64,000 nt of DNA from Rutpela maculata (Eukaryota; Arthropoda; Insecta; Coleoptera; Cerambycidae): positions 63,138,265 through 63,202,264 of the forward strand of contig OW386293.2 in assembly GCA_936432065.2 (NCBI GenBank), read 5' to 3'. Positions 34,984 through 49,169 of this stretch are shown piece by piece. Under the pieces are notes generated by a model that was given only the letters and a program-made list of their open reading frames with translations, was not told where the DNA came from and did no database searches. Position 1 is the stretch's first letter. Every line of letters starts with the position of its first letter. Both the position numbers and the translations under genes were made by a program.

Positions 34984-37900
34984 GAAACCGAACGAAAATT
35001 TATGTGAGGTTTGAAAATTTATGTGAGGTTTGACATATTTAGCATGGGTTTGACGAAATTAGGATGGGTTTGATGAAACCGAACGAAAATTTATGTGGTT
35101 TGAAAATTTACCTGAGGTTTGAGCAATTTAGCATGGGTTTGAAGAAATTAGGATGGGTTTGATGAAATTAGGATGGGTTTGATGAAACCGAACGAAAATT
35201 TATGTGGTTTGAAAATTTATGTGAGGTTTGAGCAATTTAGCATGGGTTTGAAGAAATTAGGATGGGTTTGATGAAACCGAACGAAAATTTATGTGAGGTT
35301 TGAAAATTTATGTGAGGTTTGACATATTTAGCATGGGTTTGACGAAATTAGGATGGGTTTGATGAAACCGAACGAAAATTTATGTGGTTTGAAAATTTAC
35401 CTGAGGTTTGAGCAATTTAGCATGGGTTTGAAGAAATTAGGATGGGTTTGATGAAATTAGGATGGGTTTGATGAAACCGAACGAAAATTTATGTGGTTTG
35501 AAAATTTATGTGAGGTTTGAGCAATTTAGCATGGGTTTGAAGAAATTAGGATGGGTTTGATGAAACCGAACTAAAATTTATGTGGTTTGAAAATTTATGT
35601 GAGGTTTGACATATTTAGCATGGGTTTGACGAAATTAGGATGGGTTTGATGAAACCGAACGAAAATTTATGTGGTTTGAAAATTTATGTGAGGTTTGACA
35701 TATTTAGCATGGGTTTGACGAAATTAGGATGGGTTTGATGAAACCGAACGAAAATTTATGTGAGGTTTGAAAATTTATGTGAGGTTTGACAAAATTAGCA
35801 TGGGTTTGACGAAATTAGGATGGGTTTGATGAATCCGAACGAAAATTTATGAGGTTTGAAAATTTATCTGAGGTTTGAGCAAATTAGCATGGGTTTGAAG
35901 AAATTAGGATGGGTTTGATGAAACCGAACTAAAATTTATGTGGTTTGAAAATTTATGTGAGGTTTGACATATTTAGCATGGGTTTGACGAAATTAGGATG
36001 GGTTTGATGAAACCGAACGAAAATTTATGTGGTTTGAAAATTTATGTGAGGTTTGACATATTTAGCATGGGTTTGACGAAATTAGGATGGGTTTGATGAA
36101 ACCGAACGAAAATTTATGTGGTTTGAAAATTTACCTGAGGTTTGAGCAATTTAGCATGGGTTTGAAGAAATTAGGATGGGTTTGATGAAATTAGGATGGG
36201 TTTGATGAATCCGAACGAAAATTTATGAGGTTTGAAAATTTATCTGAGGTTTGAGCAAATTAGCATGGGTTTGAAGAAATTAGGATGGGTTTGATGAAAC
36301 CGAACGAAAATTTATGTGGTTTGAAAATTTATGTGAGGTTTGACATATTTAGCATGGGTTTGACGAAATTAGGATGGGTTTGATGAAACCGAACGAAAAT
36401 TTATGTGGTTTGAAAATTTATGTGAGGTTTGAGCAATTTAGCATGGGTTTGAAGAAATTAGGATGGGTTTGATGAAATTAGGATGGGTTTGATGAATCCG
36501 AACGAAAATTTATGAGGTTTGAAAATTTATCTGAGGTTTGAGCAAATTAGCATGGGTTTGAAGAAATTAGGATGGGTTTGATGAAACCGAACGAAAATTT
36601 ATGTGGTTTGAAAATTTATGTGAGGTTTGACATATTTAGCATGGGTTTGATGAAATTAGGATGGGTTTGATGAAACCGAACGAAAATTTATGTGGTTTGA
36701 AAATTTATGTGAGGTTTGAGCAATTTAGCATGGGTTTGAAGAAATTAGGATGGGTTTGATGAAACCGAACGAAAATTTATGTGAGGTTTGACATATTTAG
36801 CATGGGTTTGACGAAATTAGGATGGGTTTGATGAAACCGAACGAAAATTTATGTGAGGTTTGTAAATTTATGTGAGGTTTGACATATTTAGCATGGGTTT
36901 GACGAAATTAGGATGGGTTTGATGAAACCGAACGAAAATTGATGTGAGGTTTGACATATTTAGCATGGGTTTGACGAAATTAGGATGGGTTTGATGAAAC
37001 CGAACGAAAATTTATGTGGTTTGAAAATTTACCTGAGGTTTGAGCAATTTAGCATGGGTTTGAAGAAATTAGGATGGGTTTGATGAAATTAGGATGGGTT
37101 TGATGAAACCGAACGAAAATTTATGTGGTTTGAAAATTTATGTGAGGTTTGAGCAATTTAGCATGGGTTTGAAGAAATTAGGATGGGTTTGATGAAACCG
37201 AACGAAAATTTATGTGAGGTTTGAAAATTTATGTGAGGTTTGACAAAATTAGCATGGGTTTGACGAAATTAGGATGGGTTTGATGAATCCGAACGAAAAT
37301 TTATGAGGTTTGAAAATTTATCTGAGGTTTGAGCAAATTAGCATGGGTTTGAAGAAATTAGGATGGGTTTGATGAAACCGAACTAAAATTTATGTGGTTT
37401 GAAAATTTATGTGAGGTTTGACATATTTAGCATGGGTTTGACGAAATTAGGATGGGTTTGATGAAACCGAACGAAAATTTATGTGGTTTGAAAATTTATG
37501 TGAGGTTTGACATATTTAGCATGGGTTTGACGAAATTAGGATGGGTTTGATGAAACCGAACGAAAATTTATGTGGTTTGAAAATTTACCTGAGGTTTGAG
37601 CAATTTAGCATGGGTTTGAAGAAATTAGGATGGGTTTGATGAAATTAGGATGGGTTTGATGAATCCGAACGAAAATTTATGAGGTTTGAAAATTTATCTG
37701 AGGTTTGAGCAAATTAGCATGGGTTTGAAGAAATTAGGATGGGTTTGATGAAACCGAACGAAAATTTATGTGGTTTGAAAATTTATGTGAGGTTTGACAT
37801 ATTTAGCATGGGTTTGACGAAATTAGGATGGGTTTGATGAAACCGAACGAAAATTTATGTGGTTTGAAAATTTATGTGAGGTTTGAGCAATTTAGCATGG

Positions 37901-40900
37901 GTTTGAAGAAATTAGGATGGGTTTGATGAAATTAGGATGGGTTTGATGAATCCGAACGAAAATTTATGAGGTTTGAAAATTTATCTGAGGTTTGAGCAAA
38001 TTAGCATGGGTTTGAAGAAATTAGGATGGGTTTGATGAAACCGAACGAAAATTTATGTGGTTTGAAAATTTATGTGAGGTTTGACATATTTAGCATGGGT
38101 TTGATGAAATTAGGATGGGTTTGATGAAACCGAACGAAAATTTATGTGGTTTGAAAATTTATGTGAGGTTTGAGCAATTTAGCATGGGTTTGAAGAAATT
38201 AGGATGGGTTTGATGAAACCGAACGAAAATTTATGTGAGGTTTGACATATTTAGCATGGGTTTGACGAAATTAGGATGGGTTTGATGAAACCGAACGAAA
38301 ATTTATGTGAGGTTTGTAAATTTATGTGAGGTTTGACATATTTAGCATGGGTTTGACGAAATTAGGATGGGTTTGATGAAACCGAACGAAAATTTATGTG
38401 AGGTTTGACATATTTAGCATGGGTTTGACGAAATTAGGATGGGTTTGATGAAACCGAACGAAAATTTATGTGAGGTTTGTAAATTTATGTGAGGTTTGAC
38501 ATATTTAGCATGGGTTTGACGAAATTAGGATGGGTTTGATGAAACCGAACGAAAATTTATGTGGTTTGAAAATTTACCTGAGGTTTGAGCAATTTAGCAT
38601 GGGTTTGAAGAAATTAGGATGGGTTTGATGAAATTAGGATGGGTTTGATGAAACCGAACGAAAATTTATGTGGTTTGAAAATTTATGTGAGGTTTGAGCA
38701 ATTTAGCATGGGTTTGAAGAAATTAGGATGGGTTTGATGAAACCGAACGAAAATTTATGTGAGGTTTGAAAATTTATGTGAGGTTTGACAAAATTAGCAT
38801 GGGTTTGACGAAATTAGGATGGGTTTGATGAATCCGAACGAAAACTTATGAGGTTTGAAAATTTATCTGAGGTTTGAGCAAATTAGCATGGGTTTGAAGA
38901 AATTAGGATGGGTTTGATGAAACCGAACGAAAATTTATGTGGTTTGAAAATTTATGTGAGGTTTGACATATTTAGCATGGGTTTGACGAAATTAGGATGG
39001 GTTTGATGAAACCGAACGAAAATTTATGTGGTTTGAAAATTTACCTGAGGTTTGAGCTATTTAGCATGGGTTTGAAGAAATTAGGATGGGTTTGATGAAA
39101 TTAGGATGGGTTTGATGAATCCGAACGAAAATTTATGAGGTTTGAAAATTTATCTGAGGTTTGAGCAAATTAGCATGGGTTTGAAGAAATTAGGATGGGT
39201 TTGATGAAACCGAACGAAAATTTATGTGGTTTGAAAATTTATGTGAGGTTTGAGCAATTTAGCATGGGTTTGAAGAAATTAGGATGGGTTTGATGAAACC
39301 GAACGAAAATTTATGTGAGGTTTGAAAATTTATGTGAGGTTTGACATATTTAGCATGGGTTTGACGAAATTAGGATGGGTTTGATGAAACCGAACGAAAA
39401 TTTATGTGGTTTGAAAATTTACCTGAGGTTTGAGCAATTTAGCATGGGTTTGAAGAAATTAGGATGGGTTTGATGAAATTAGGATGGGTTTGATGAAACC
39501 GAACGAAAATTTATGTGAGGTTTGAAAATTTATGTGAGGTTTGACATATTTAGCATGGGTTTGACGAAATTAGGATGGGTTTGATGAAACCGAACGAAAA
39601 TTTATGTGGTTTGAAAATTTACCTGAGGTTTGAGCAATTTAGCATGGGTTTGAAGAAATTAGGATGGGTTTGATGAAATTAGGATGGGTTTGATGAAACC
39701 GAACGAAAATTTATGTGGTTTGAAAATTTATGTGAGGTTTGAGCAATTTAGCATGGGTTTGAAGAAATTAGGATGGGTTTGATGAAACCGAACGAAAATT
39801 TATGTGAGGTTTGAAAATTTATGTGAGGTTTGACATATTTAGCATGGGTTTGACGAAATTAGGATGGGTTTGATGAAACCGAACGAAAATTTATGTGGTT
39901 TGAAAATTTACCTGAGGTTTGAGCAATTTAGCATGGGTTTGAAGAAATTAGGATGGGTTTGATGAAATTAGGATGGGTTTGATGAAACCGAACGAAAATT
40001 TATGTGGTTTGAAAATTTATGTGAGGTTTGAGCAATTTAGCATGGGTTTGAAGAAATTAGGATGGGTTTGATGAAACCGAACTAAAATTTATGTGGTTTG
40101 AAAATTTATGTGAGGTTTGACATATTTAGCATGGGTTTGACGAAATTAGGATGGGTTTGATGAAACCGAACGAAAATTTATGTGGTTTGAAAATTTATGT
40201 GAGGTTTGACATATTTAGCATGGGTTTGACGAAATTAGGATGGGTTTGATGAAACCGAACGAAAATTTATGTGAGGTTTGAAAATTTATGTGAGGTTTGA
40301 CAAAATTAGCATGGGTTTGACGAAATTAGGATGGGTTTGATGAATCCGAACGAAAATTTATGAGGTTTGAAAATTTATCTGAGGTTTGAGCAAATTAGCA
40401 TGGGTTTGAAGAAATTAGGATGGGTTTGATGAAACCGAACTAAAATTTATGTGGTTTGAAAATTTATGTGAGGTTTGACATATTTAGCATGGGTTTGACG
40501 AAATTAGGATGGGTTTGATGAAACCGAACGAAAATTTATGTGGTTTGAAAATTTATGTGAGGTTTGACATATTTAGCATGGGTTTGACGAAATTAGGATG
40601 GGTTTGATGAAACCGAACGAAAATTTATGTGGTTTGAAAATTTACCTGAGGTTTGAGCAATTTAGCATGGGTTTGAAGAAATTAGGATGGGTTTGATGAA
40701 ATTAGGATGGGTTTGATGAATCCGAACGAAAATTTATGAGGTTTGAAAATTTATCTGAGGTTTGAGCAAATTAGCATGGGTTTGAAGAAATTAGGATGGG
40801 TTTGATGAAACCGAACGAAAATTTATGTGGTTTGAAAATTTATGTGAGGTTTGACATATTTAGCATGGGTTTGACGAAATTAGGATGGGTTTGATGAAAC

Positions 40901-43900
40901 CGAACGAAAATTTATGTGGTTTGAAAATTTATGTGAGGTTTGAGCAATTTAGCATGGGTTTGAAGAAATTAGGATGGGTTTGATGAAATTAGGATGGGTT
41001 TGATGAATCCGAACGAAAATTTATGAGGTTTGAAAATTTATCTGAGGTTTGAGCAAATTAGCATGGGTTTGAAGAAATTAGGATGGGTTTGATGAAACCG
41101 AACGAAAATTTATGTGGTTTGAAAATTTATGTGAGGTTTGACATATTTAGCATGGGTTTGATGAAATTAGGATGGGTTTGATGAAACCGAACGAAAATTT
41201 ATGTGGTTTGAAAATTTATGTGAGGTTTGAGCAATTTAGCATGGGTTTGAAGAAATTAGGATGGGTTTGATGAAACCGAACGAAAATTTATGTGAGGTTT
41301 GACATATTTAGCATGGGTTTGACGAAATTAGGATGGGTTTGATGAAACCGAACGAAAATTTATGTGAGGTTTGTAAATTTATGTGAGGTTTGACATATTT
41401 AGCATGGGTTTGACGAAATTAGGATGGGTTTGATGAAACCGAACGAAAATTGATGTGAGGTTTGACATATTTAGCATGGGTTTGACGAAATTAGGATGGG
41501 TTTGATGAAACCGAACGAAAATTTATGTGGTTTGAAAATTTACCTGAGGTTTGAGCAATTTAGCATGGGTTTGAAGAAATTAGGATGGGTTTGATGAAAT
41601 TAGGATGGGTTTGATGAAACCGAACGAAAATTTATGTGGTTTGAAAATTTATGTGAGGTTTGAGCAATTTAGCATGGGTTTGAAGAAATTAGGATGGGTT
41701 TGATGAAACCGAACGAAAATTTATGTGAGGTTTGAAAATTTATGTGAGGTTTGACAAAATTAGCATGGGTTTGACGAAATTAGGATGGGTTTGATGAATC
41801 CGAACGAAAATTTATGAGGTTTGAAAATTTATCTGAGGTTTGAGCAAATTAGCATGGGTTTGAAGAAATTAGGATGGGTTTGATGAAACCGAACTAAAAT
41901 TTATGTGGTTTGAAAATTTATGTGAGGTTTGACATATTTAGCATGGGTTTGACGAAATTAGGATGGGTTTGATGAAACCGAACGAAAATTTATGTGGTTT
42001 GAAAATTTATGTGAGGTTTGACATATTTAGCATGGGTTTGACGAAATTAGGATGGGTTTGATGAAACCGAACGAAAATTTATGTGGTTTGAAAATTTACC
42101 TGAGGTTTGAGCAATTTAGCATGGGTTTGAAGAAATTAGGATGGGTTTGATGAAATTAGGATGGGTTTGATGAATCCGAACGAAAATTTATGAGGTTTGA
42201 AAATTTATCTGAGGTTTGAGCAAATTAGCATGGGTTTGAAGAAATTAGGATGGGTTTGATGAAACCGAACGAAAATTTATGTGGTTTGAAAATTTATGTG
42301 AGGTTTGACATATTTAGCATGGGTTTGACGAAATTAGGATGGGTTTGATGAAACCGAACGAAAATTTATGTGGTTTGAAAATTTATGTGAGGTTTGAGCA
42401 ATTTAGCATGGGTTTGAAGAAATTAGGATGGGTTTGATGAAATTAGGATGGGTTTGATGAATCCGAACGAAAATTTATGAGGTTTGAAAATTTATCTGAG
42501 GTTTGAGCAAATTAGCATGGGTTTGAAGAAATTAGGATGGGTTTGATGAAACCGAACGAAAATTTATGTGGTTTGAAAATTTATGTGAGGTTTGACATAT
42601 TTAGCATGGGTTTGATGAAATTAGGATGGGTTTGATGAAACCGAACGAAAATTTATGTGGTTTGAAAATTTATGTGAGGTTTGAGCAATTTAGCATGGGT
42701 TTGAAGAAATTAGGATGGGTTTGATGAAACCGAACGAAAATTTATGTGAGGTTTGACATATTTAGCATGGGTTTGACGAAATTAGGATGGGTTTGATGAA
42801 ACCGAACGAAAATTTATGTGAGGTTTGTAAATTTATGTGAGGTTTGACATATTTAGCATGGGTTTGACGAAATTAGGATGGGTTTGATGAAACCGAACGA
42901 AAATTTATGTGAGGTTTGACATATTTAGCATGGGTTTGACGAAATTAGGATGGGTTTGATGAAACCGAACGAAAATTTATGTGAGGTTTGTAAATTTATG
43001 TGAGGTTTGACATATTTAGCATGGGTTTGACGAAATTAGGATGGGTTTGATGAAACCGAACGAAAATTTATGTGGTTTGAAAATTTACCTGAGGTTTGAG
43101 CAATTTAGCATGGGTTTGAAGAAATTAGGATGGGTTTGATGAAATTAGGATGGGTTTGATGAAACCGAACGAAAATTTATGTGGTTTGAAAATTTATGTG
43201 AGGTTTGAGCAATTTAGCATGGGTTTGAAGAAATTAGGATGGGTTTGATGAAACCGAACGAAAATTTATGTGAGGTTTGAAAATTTATGTGAGGTTTGAC
43301 AAAATTAGCATGGGTTTGACGAAATTAGGATGGGTTTGATGAATCCGAACGAAAACTTATGAGGTTTGAAAATTTATCTGAGGTTTGAGCAAATTAGCAT
43401 GGGTTTGAAGAAATTAGGATGGGTTTGATGAAACCGAACGAAAATTTATGTGGTTTGAAAATTTATGTGAGGTTTGACATATTTAGCATGGGTTTGACGA
43501 AATTAGGATGGGTTTGATGAAACCGAACGAAAATTTATGTGGTTTGAAAATTTACCTGAGGTTTGAGCTATTTAGCATGGGTTTGAAGAAATTAGGATGG
43601 GTTTGATGAAATTAGGATGGGTTTGATGAATCCGAACGAAAATTTATGAGGTTTGAAAATTTATCTGAGGTTTGAGCAAATTAGCATGGGTTTGAAGAAA
43701 TTAGGATGGGTTTGATGAAACCGAACGAAAATTTATGTGGTTTGAAAATTTATGTGAGGTTTGAGCAATTTAGCATGGGTTTGAAGAAATTAGGATGGGT
43801 TTGATGAAACCGAACGAAAATTTATGTGAGGTTTGAAAATTTATGTGAGGTTTGACATATTTAGCATGGGTTTGACGAAATTAGGATGGGTTTGATGAAA

Positions 43901-44005
43901 CCGAACGAAAATTTATGTGGTTTGAAAATTTACCTGAGGTTTGAGCAATTTAGCATGGGTTTGAAGAAATTAGGATGGGTTTGATGAAATTAGGATGGGT
44001 TTGAT
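34984..44005. repeat. 4,511-bp tandem duplication in satellite B
   Basis: Copy 1 (about 34984-39494) and copy 2 (about 39495-44005) share every rare variant I checked at exactly +4,511: 'ccgaactaaaa' (35571/40082, 35929/40440, 37383/41894), 'gaaaattgatgtg' (36941/41452), 'gaaaacttatg' (38845/43356) and 'gagctattt' (39058/43569). Monomer order diverges just outside both ends (a 109-bp type against an 89-bp type). I noticed no difference between the copies, which points to very recent duplication or to an assembly effect. Confidence 0.88.
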
Positions 44006-47000
44006 GAAACCGAACGAAAATTTATGTGGTTTGAAAATTTATGTGAGGTTTGAGCAATTTAGCATGGGTTTGAAGAAATTAGGATGGGTTTGATGAAACC
44101 GAACGAAAATTTATGTGAGGTTTGAAAATTTATGTGAGGTTTGACAAAATTAGCATGGGTTTGACGAAATTAGGATGGGTTTGATGAATCCGAACGAAAA
44201 TTTATGAGGTTTGAAAATTTATCTGAGGTTTGAGCAAATTAGCATGGGTTTGAAGAAATTAGGATGGGTTTGATGAAACCGAACGAAAATTTATGTGGTT
44301 TGAAAATTTATGTGAGGTTTGACATATTTAGCATGGGTTTGACGAAATTAGGATGGGTTTGATGAAACCGAACGAAAATTTATGTGGTTTGAAAATTTAC
44401 CTGAGGTTTGAGCAATTTAGCATGGGTTTGAAGAAATTAGGATGGGTTTGATGAAATTAGGATGGGTTTGATGAATCCGAACGAAAATTTATGAGGTTTG
44501 AAAATTTATCTGAGGTTTGAGCAAATTAGCATGGGTTTGAAGAAATTAGGATGGGTTTGATGAAACCGAACGAAAATTTATGTGGTTTGAAAATTTATGT
44601 GAGGTTTGAGCAATTTAGCATGGGTTTGAAGAAATTAGGATGGGTTTGATGAAACCGAACGAAAATTTATGTGAGGTTTGAAAATTTATGTGAGGTTTGA
44701 CATATTTAGCATGGGTTTGACGAAATTAGGATGGGTTTGATGAAACCGAACGAAAATTTATGTGGTTTGAAAATTTACCTGAGGTTTGAGCAATTTAGCA
44801 TGGGTTTGAAGAAATTAGGATGGGTTTGATGAAATTAGGATGGGTTTGATGAAACCGAACGAAAATTTATGTGGTTTGAAAATTTATGTGAGGTTTGAGC
44901 AATTTAGCATGGGTTTGAAGAAATTAGGATGGGTTTGATGAAATTAGGATGGGTTTGATGAATCCGAACGAAAATTTATGAGGTTTGAAAATTTATCTGA
45001 GGTTTGAGCAAATTAGCATGGGTTTGAAGAAATTAGGATGGGTTTGATGAAACCGAACGAAAATTTATGTGAGGTTTGAAAATTTATGTGAGGTTTGACA
45101 AAATTAGCATGGGTTTGACGAAATTAGGATGGGTTTGATGAATCCGAACGAAAATTTATGAGGTTTGAAAATTTATCTGAGGTTTGAGCAAATTAGCATG
45201 GGTTTGAAGAAATTAGGATGGGTTTGATGAAACCGAACGAAAATTTATGTGGTTTGAAAATTTATGTGAGGTTTGACATATTTAGCATGGGTTTGACGAA
45301 ATTAGGATGGGTTTGATGAAACCGAACGAAAATTTATGTGGTTTGAAAATTTACCTGAGGTTTGAGCAATTTAGCATGGGTTTGAAGAAATTAGGATGGG
45401 TTTGATGAAATTAGGATGGGTTTGATGAATCCGAACGAAAATTTATGAGGTTTGAAAATTTATCTGAGGTTTGAGCAAATTAGCATGGGTTTGAAGAAAT
45501 TAGGATGGGTTTGATGAAACCGAACGAAAATTTATGTGGTTTGAAAATTTATGTGAGGTTTGAGCAATTTAGCATGGGTTTGAAGAAATTAGGATGGGTT
45601 TGATGAAACCGAACGAAAATTTATGTGAGGTTTGAAAATTTATGTGAGGTTTGACATATTTAGCATGGGTTTGACGAAATTAGGATGGGTTTGATGAAAC
45701 CGAACGAAAATTTATGTGGTTTGAAAATTTACCTGAGGTTTGAGCAATTTAGCATGGGTTTGAAGAAATTAGGATGGGTTTGATGAAATTAGGATGGGTT
45801 TGATGAAACCGAACGAAAATTTATGTGGTTTGAAAATTTATGTGAGGTTTGAGCAATTTAGCATGGGTTTGAAGAAATTAGGATGGGTTTGATGAAACCG
45901 AACGAAAATTTATGTGAGGTTTGAAAATTTATGTGAGGTTTGACAAAATTAGCATGGGTTTGACGAAATTAGGATGGGTTTGATGAATCCGAACGAAAAT
46001 TTATGAGGTTTGAAAATTTATCTGAGGTTTGAGCAAATTAGCATGGGTTTGAAGAAATTAGGATGGGTTTGATGAAACCGAACGAAAATTTATGTGGTTT
46101 GAAAATTTATGTGAGGTTTGACATATTTAGCATGGGTTTGACGAAATTAGGATGGGTTTGATGAAACCGAACGAAAATTTATGTGGTTTGAAAATTTACC
46201 TGAGGTTTGAGCAATTTAGCATGGGTTTGAAGAAATTAGGATGGGTTTGATGAAATTAGGATGGGTTTGATGAATCCGAACGAAAATTTATGAGGTTTGA
46301 AAATTTATCTGAGGTTTGAGCAAATTAGCATGGGTTTGAAGAAATTAGGATGGGTTTGATGAAACCGAACGAAAATTTATGTGGTTTGAAAATTTATGTG
46401 AGGTTTGAGCAATTTAGCATGGGTTTGAAGAAATTAGGATGGGTTTGATGAAACCGAACGAAAATTTATGTGAGGTTTGAAAATTTATGTGAGGTTTGAC
46501 ATATTTAGCATGGGTTTGACGAAATTAGGATGGGTTTGATGAAACCGAACGAAAATTTATGTGGTTTGAAAATTTACCTGAGGTTTGAGCAATTTAGCAT
46601 GGGTTTGAAGAAATTAGGATGGGTTTGATGAAATTAGGATGGGTTTGATGAAACCGAACGAAAATTTATGTGGTTTGAAAATTTATGTGAGGTTTGAGCA
46701 ATTTAGCATGGGTTTGAAGAAATTAGGATGGGTTTGATGAAACCGAACGAAAATTTATGTGAGGTTTGAAAATTTATGTGAGGTTTGACAAAATTAGCAT
46801 GGGTTTGACGAAATTAGGATGGGTTTGATGAATCCGAACGAAAATTTATGAGGTTTGAAAATTTATCTGAGGTTTGAGCAAATTAGCATGGGTTTGAAGA
46901 AATTAGGATGGGTTTGATGAAACCGAACGAAAATTTATGTGGTTTGAAAATTTATGTGAGGTTTGACATATTTAGCATGGGTTTGACGAAATTAGGATGG

Positions 47001-49169
47001 GTTTGATGAAACCGAACGAAAATTTATGTGGTTTGAAAATTTACCTGAGGTTTGAGCAATTTAGCATGGGTTTGAAGAAATTAGGATGGGTTTGATGAAA
47101 TTAGGATGGGTTTGATGAATCCGAACGAAAATTTATGAGGTTTGAAAATTTATCTGAGGTTTGAGCAAATTAGCATGGGTTTGAAGAAATTAGGATGGGT
47201 TTGATGAAACCGAACGAAAATTTATGTGGTTTGAAAATTTATGTGAGGTTTGAGCAATTTAGCATGGGTTTGAAGAAATTAGGATGGGTTTGATGAAACC
47301 GAACGAAAATTTATGTGAGGTTTGAAAATTTATGTGAGGTTTGACATATTTAGCATGGGTTTGACGAAATTAGGATGGGTTTGATGAAACCGAACGAAAA
47401 TTTATGTGGTTTGAAAATTTACCTGAGGTTTGAGCAATTTAGCATGGGTTTGAAGAAATTAGGATGGGTTTGATGAAATTAGGATGGGTTTGATGAAACC
47501 GAACGAAAATTTATGTGGTTTGAAAATTTATGTGAGGTTTGAGCAATTTAGCATGGGTTTGAAGAAATTAGGATGGGTTTGATGAAACCGAACGAAAATT
47601 TATGTGAGGTTTGACATATTTAGCATGGGTTTGACGAAATTAGGATGGGTTTGATGAAACCGAACGAAAATGTATGTGGTTTGAAAATTTACCTGAGGTT
47701 TGAGCAATTTAGCATGGGTTTGAAGAAATTAGGATGGGTTTGATGAAATTAGGATGGGTTTGATGAAACCGAACGAAAATTTATGTGGTTTGAAAATTTA
47801 TGTGAGGTTTGAGCAATTTAGCATGGGTTTGAAGAAATTAGGATGGGTTTGATGAAACCGAACGAAAATTTATGTGAGGTTTGAAAATTTATGTGAGGTT
47901 TGACATATTTAGCATGGGTTTGACGAAATTAGGATGGGTTTGATGAAACCGAACGAAAATTTATGTGGTTTGAAAATTTACCTGAGGTTTGAGCAATTTA
48001 GCATGGGTTTGAAGAAATTAGGATGGGTTTGATGAAATTAGGATGGGTTTGATGAAACCGAACGAAAATTTATGTGGTTTGAAAATTTATGTGAGGTTTG
48101 AGCAATTTAGCATGGGTTTGAAGAAATTAGGATGGGTTTGATGAAACCGAACGAAAATTTATGTGAGGTTTGACATATTTAGCATGGGTTTGACGAAATT
48201 AGGATGGGTTTGATGAAACCGAACGAAAATTTATGTGGTTTGAAAATTTACCTGAGGTTTGAGCAATTTAGCATGGGTTTGAAGAAATTAGGATGGGTTT
48301 GATGAAATTAGGATGGGTTTGATGAAACCGAACGAAAATTTATGTGGTTTGAAAATTTATGTGAGGTTTGAGCAATTTAGCATGGGTTTGAAGAAATTAG
48401 GATGGGTTTGATGAAACCGAACGAAAATTTATGTGAGGTTTGAAAATTTATGTGAGGTTTGACATATTTAGCATGGGTTTGACGAAATTAGGATGGGTTT
48501 GATGAAACCGAACGAAAATTTATGTGGTTTGAAAATTTACCTGAGGTTTGAGCAATTTAGCATGGGTTTGAAGAAATTAGGATGGGTTTGATGAAATTAG
48601 GATGGGTTTGATGAAACCGAACGAAAATTTATGTGGTTTGAAAATTTATGTGAGGTTTGAGCAATTTAGCATGGGTTTGAAGAAATTAGGATGGGTTTGA
48701 TGAAATTAGGATGGGTTTGATGAATCCGAACGAAAATTTATGAGGTTTGAAAATTTATCTGAGGTTTGAGCAAATTAGCATGGGTTTGAAGAAATTAGGA
48801 TGGGTTTGATGAAACCGAACGAAAATTTATGTGGTTTGAAAATTTATGTGAGGTTTGAGCAATTTAGCATGGGTTTGAAGAAATTAGGATGGGTTTGATG
48901 AAACCGAACGAAAATTTATGTGAGGTTTGACATATTTAGCATGGGTTTGACGAAATTAGGATGGGTTTGATGAAACCGAACGAAAATTTATGTGGTTTGA
49001 AAATTTACCTGAGGTTTGAGCAATTTAGCATGGGTTTGAAGAAATTAGGATGGGTTTGATGAAATTAGGATGGGTTTGATGAAACCGAACGAAAATTTAT
49101 GTGGTTTGAAAATTTATGTGAGGTTTGAGCAATTTAGCATGGGTTTGAAGAAATTAGGATGGGTTTGAT

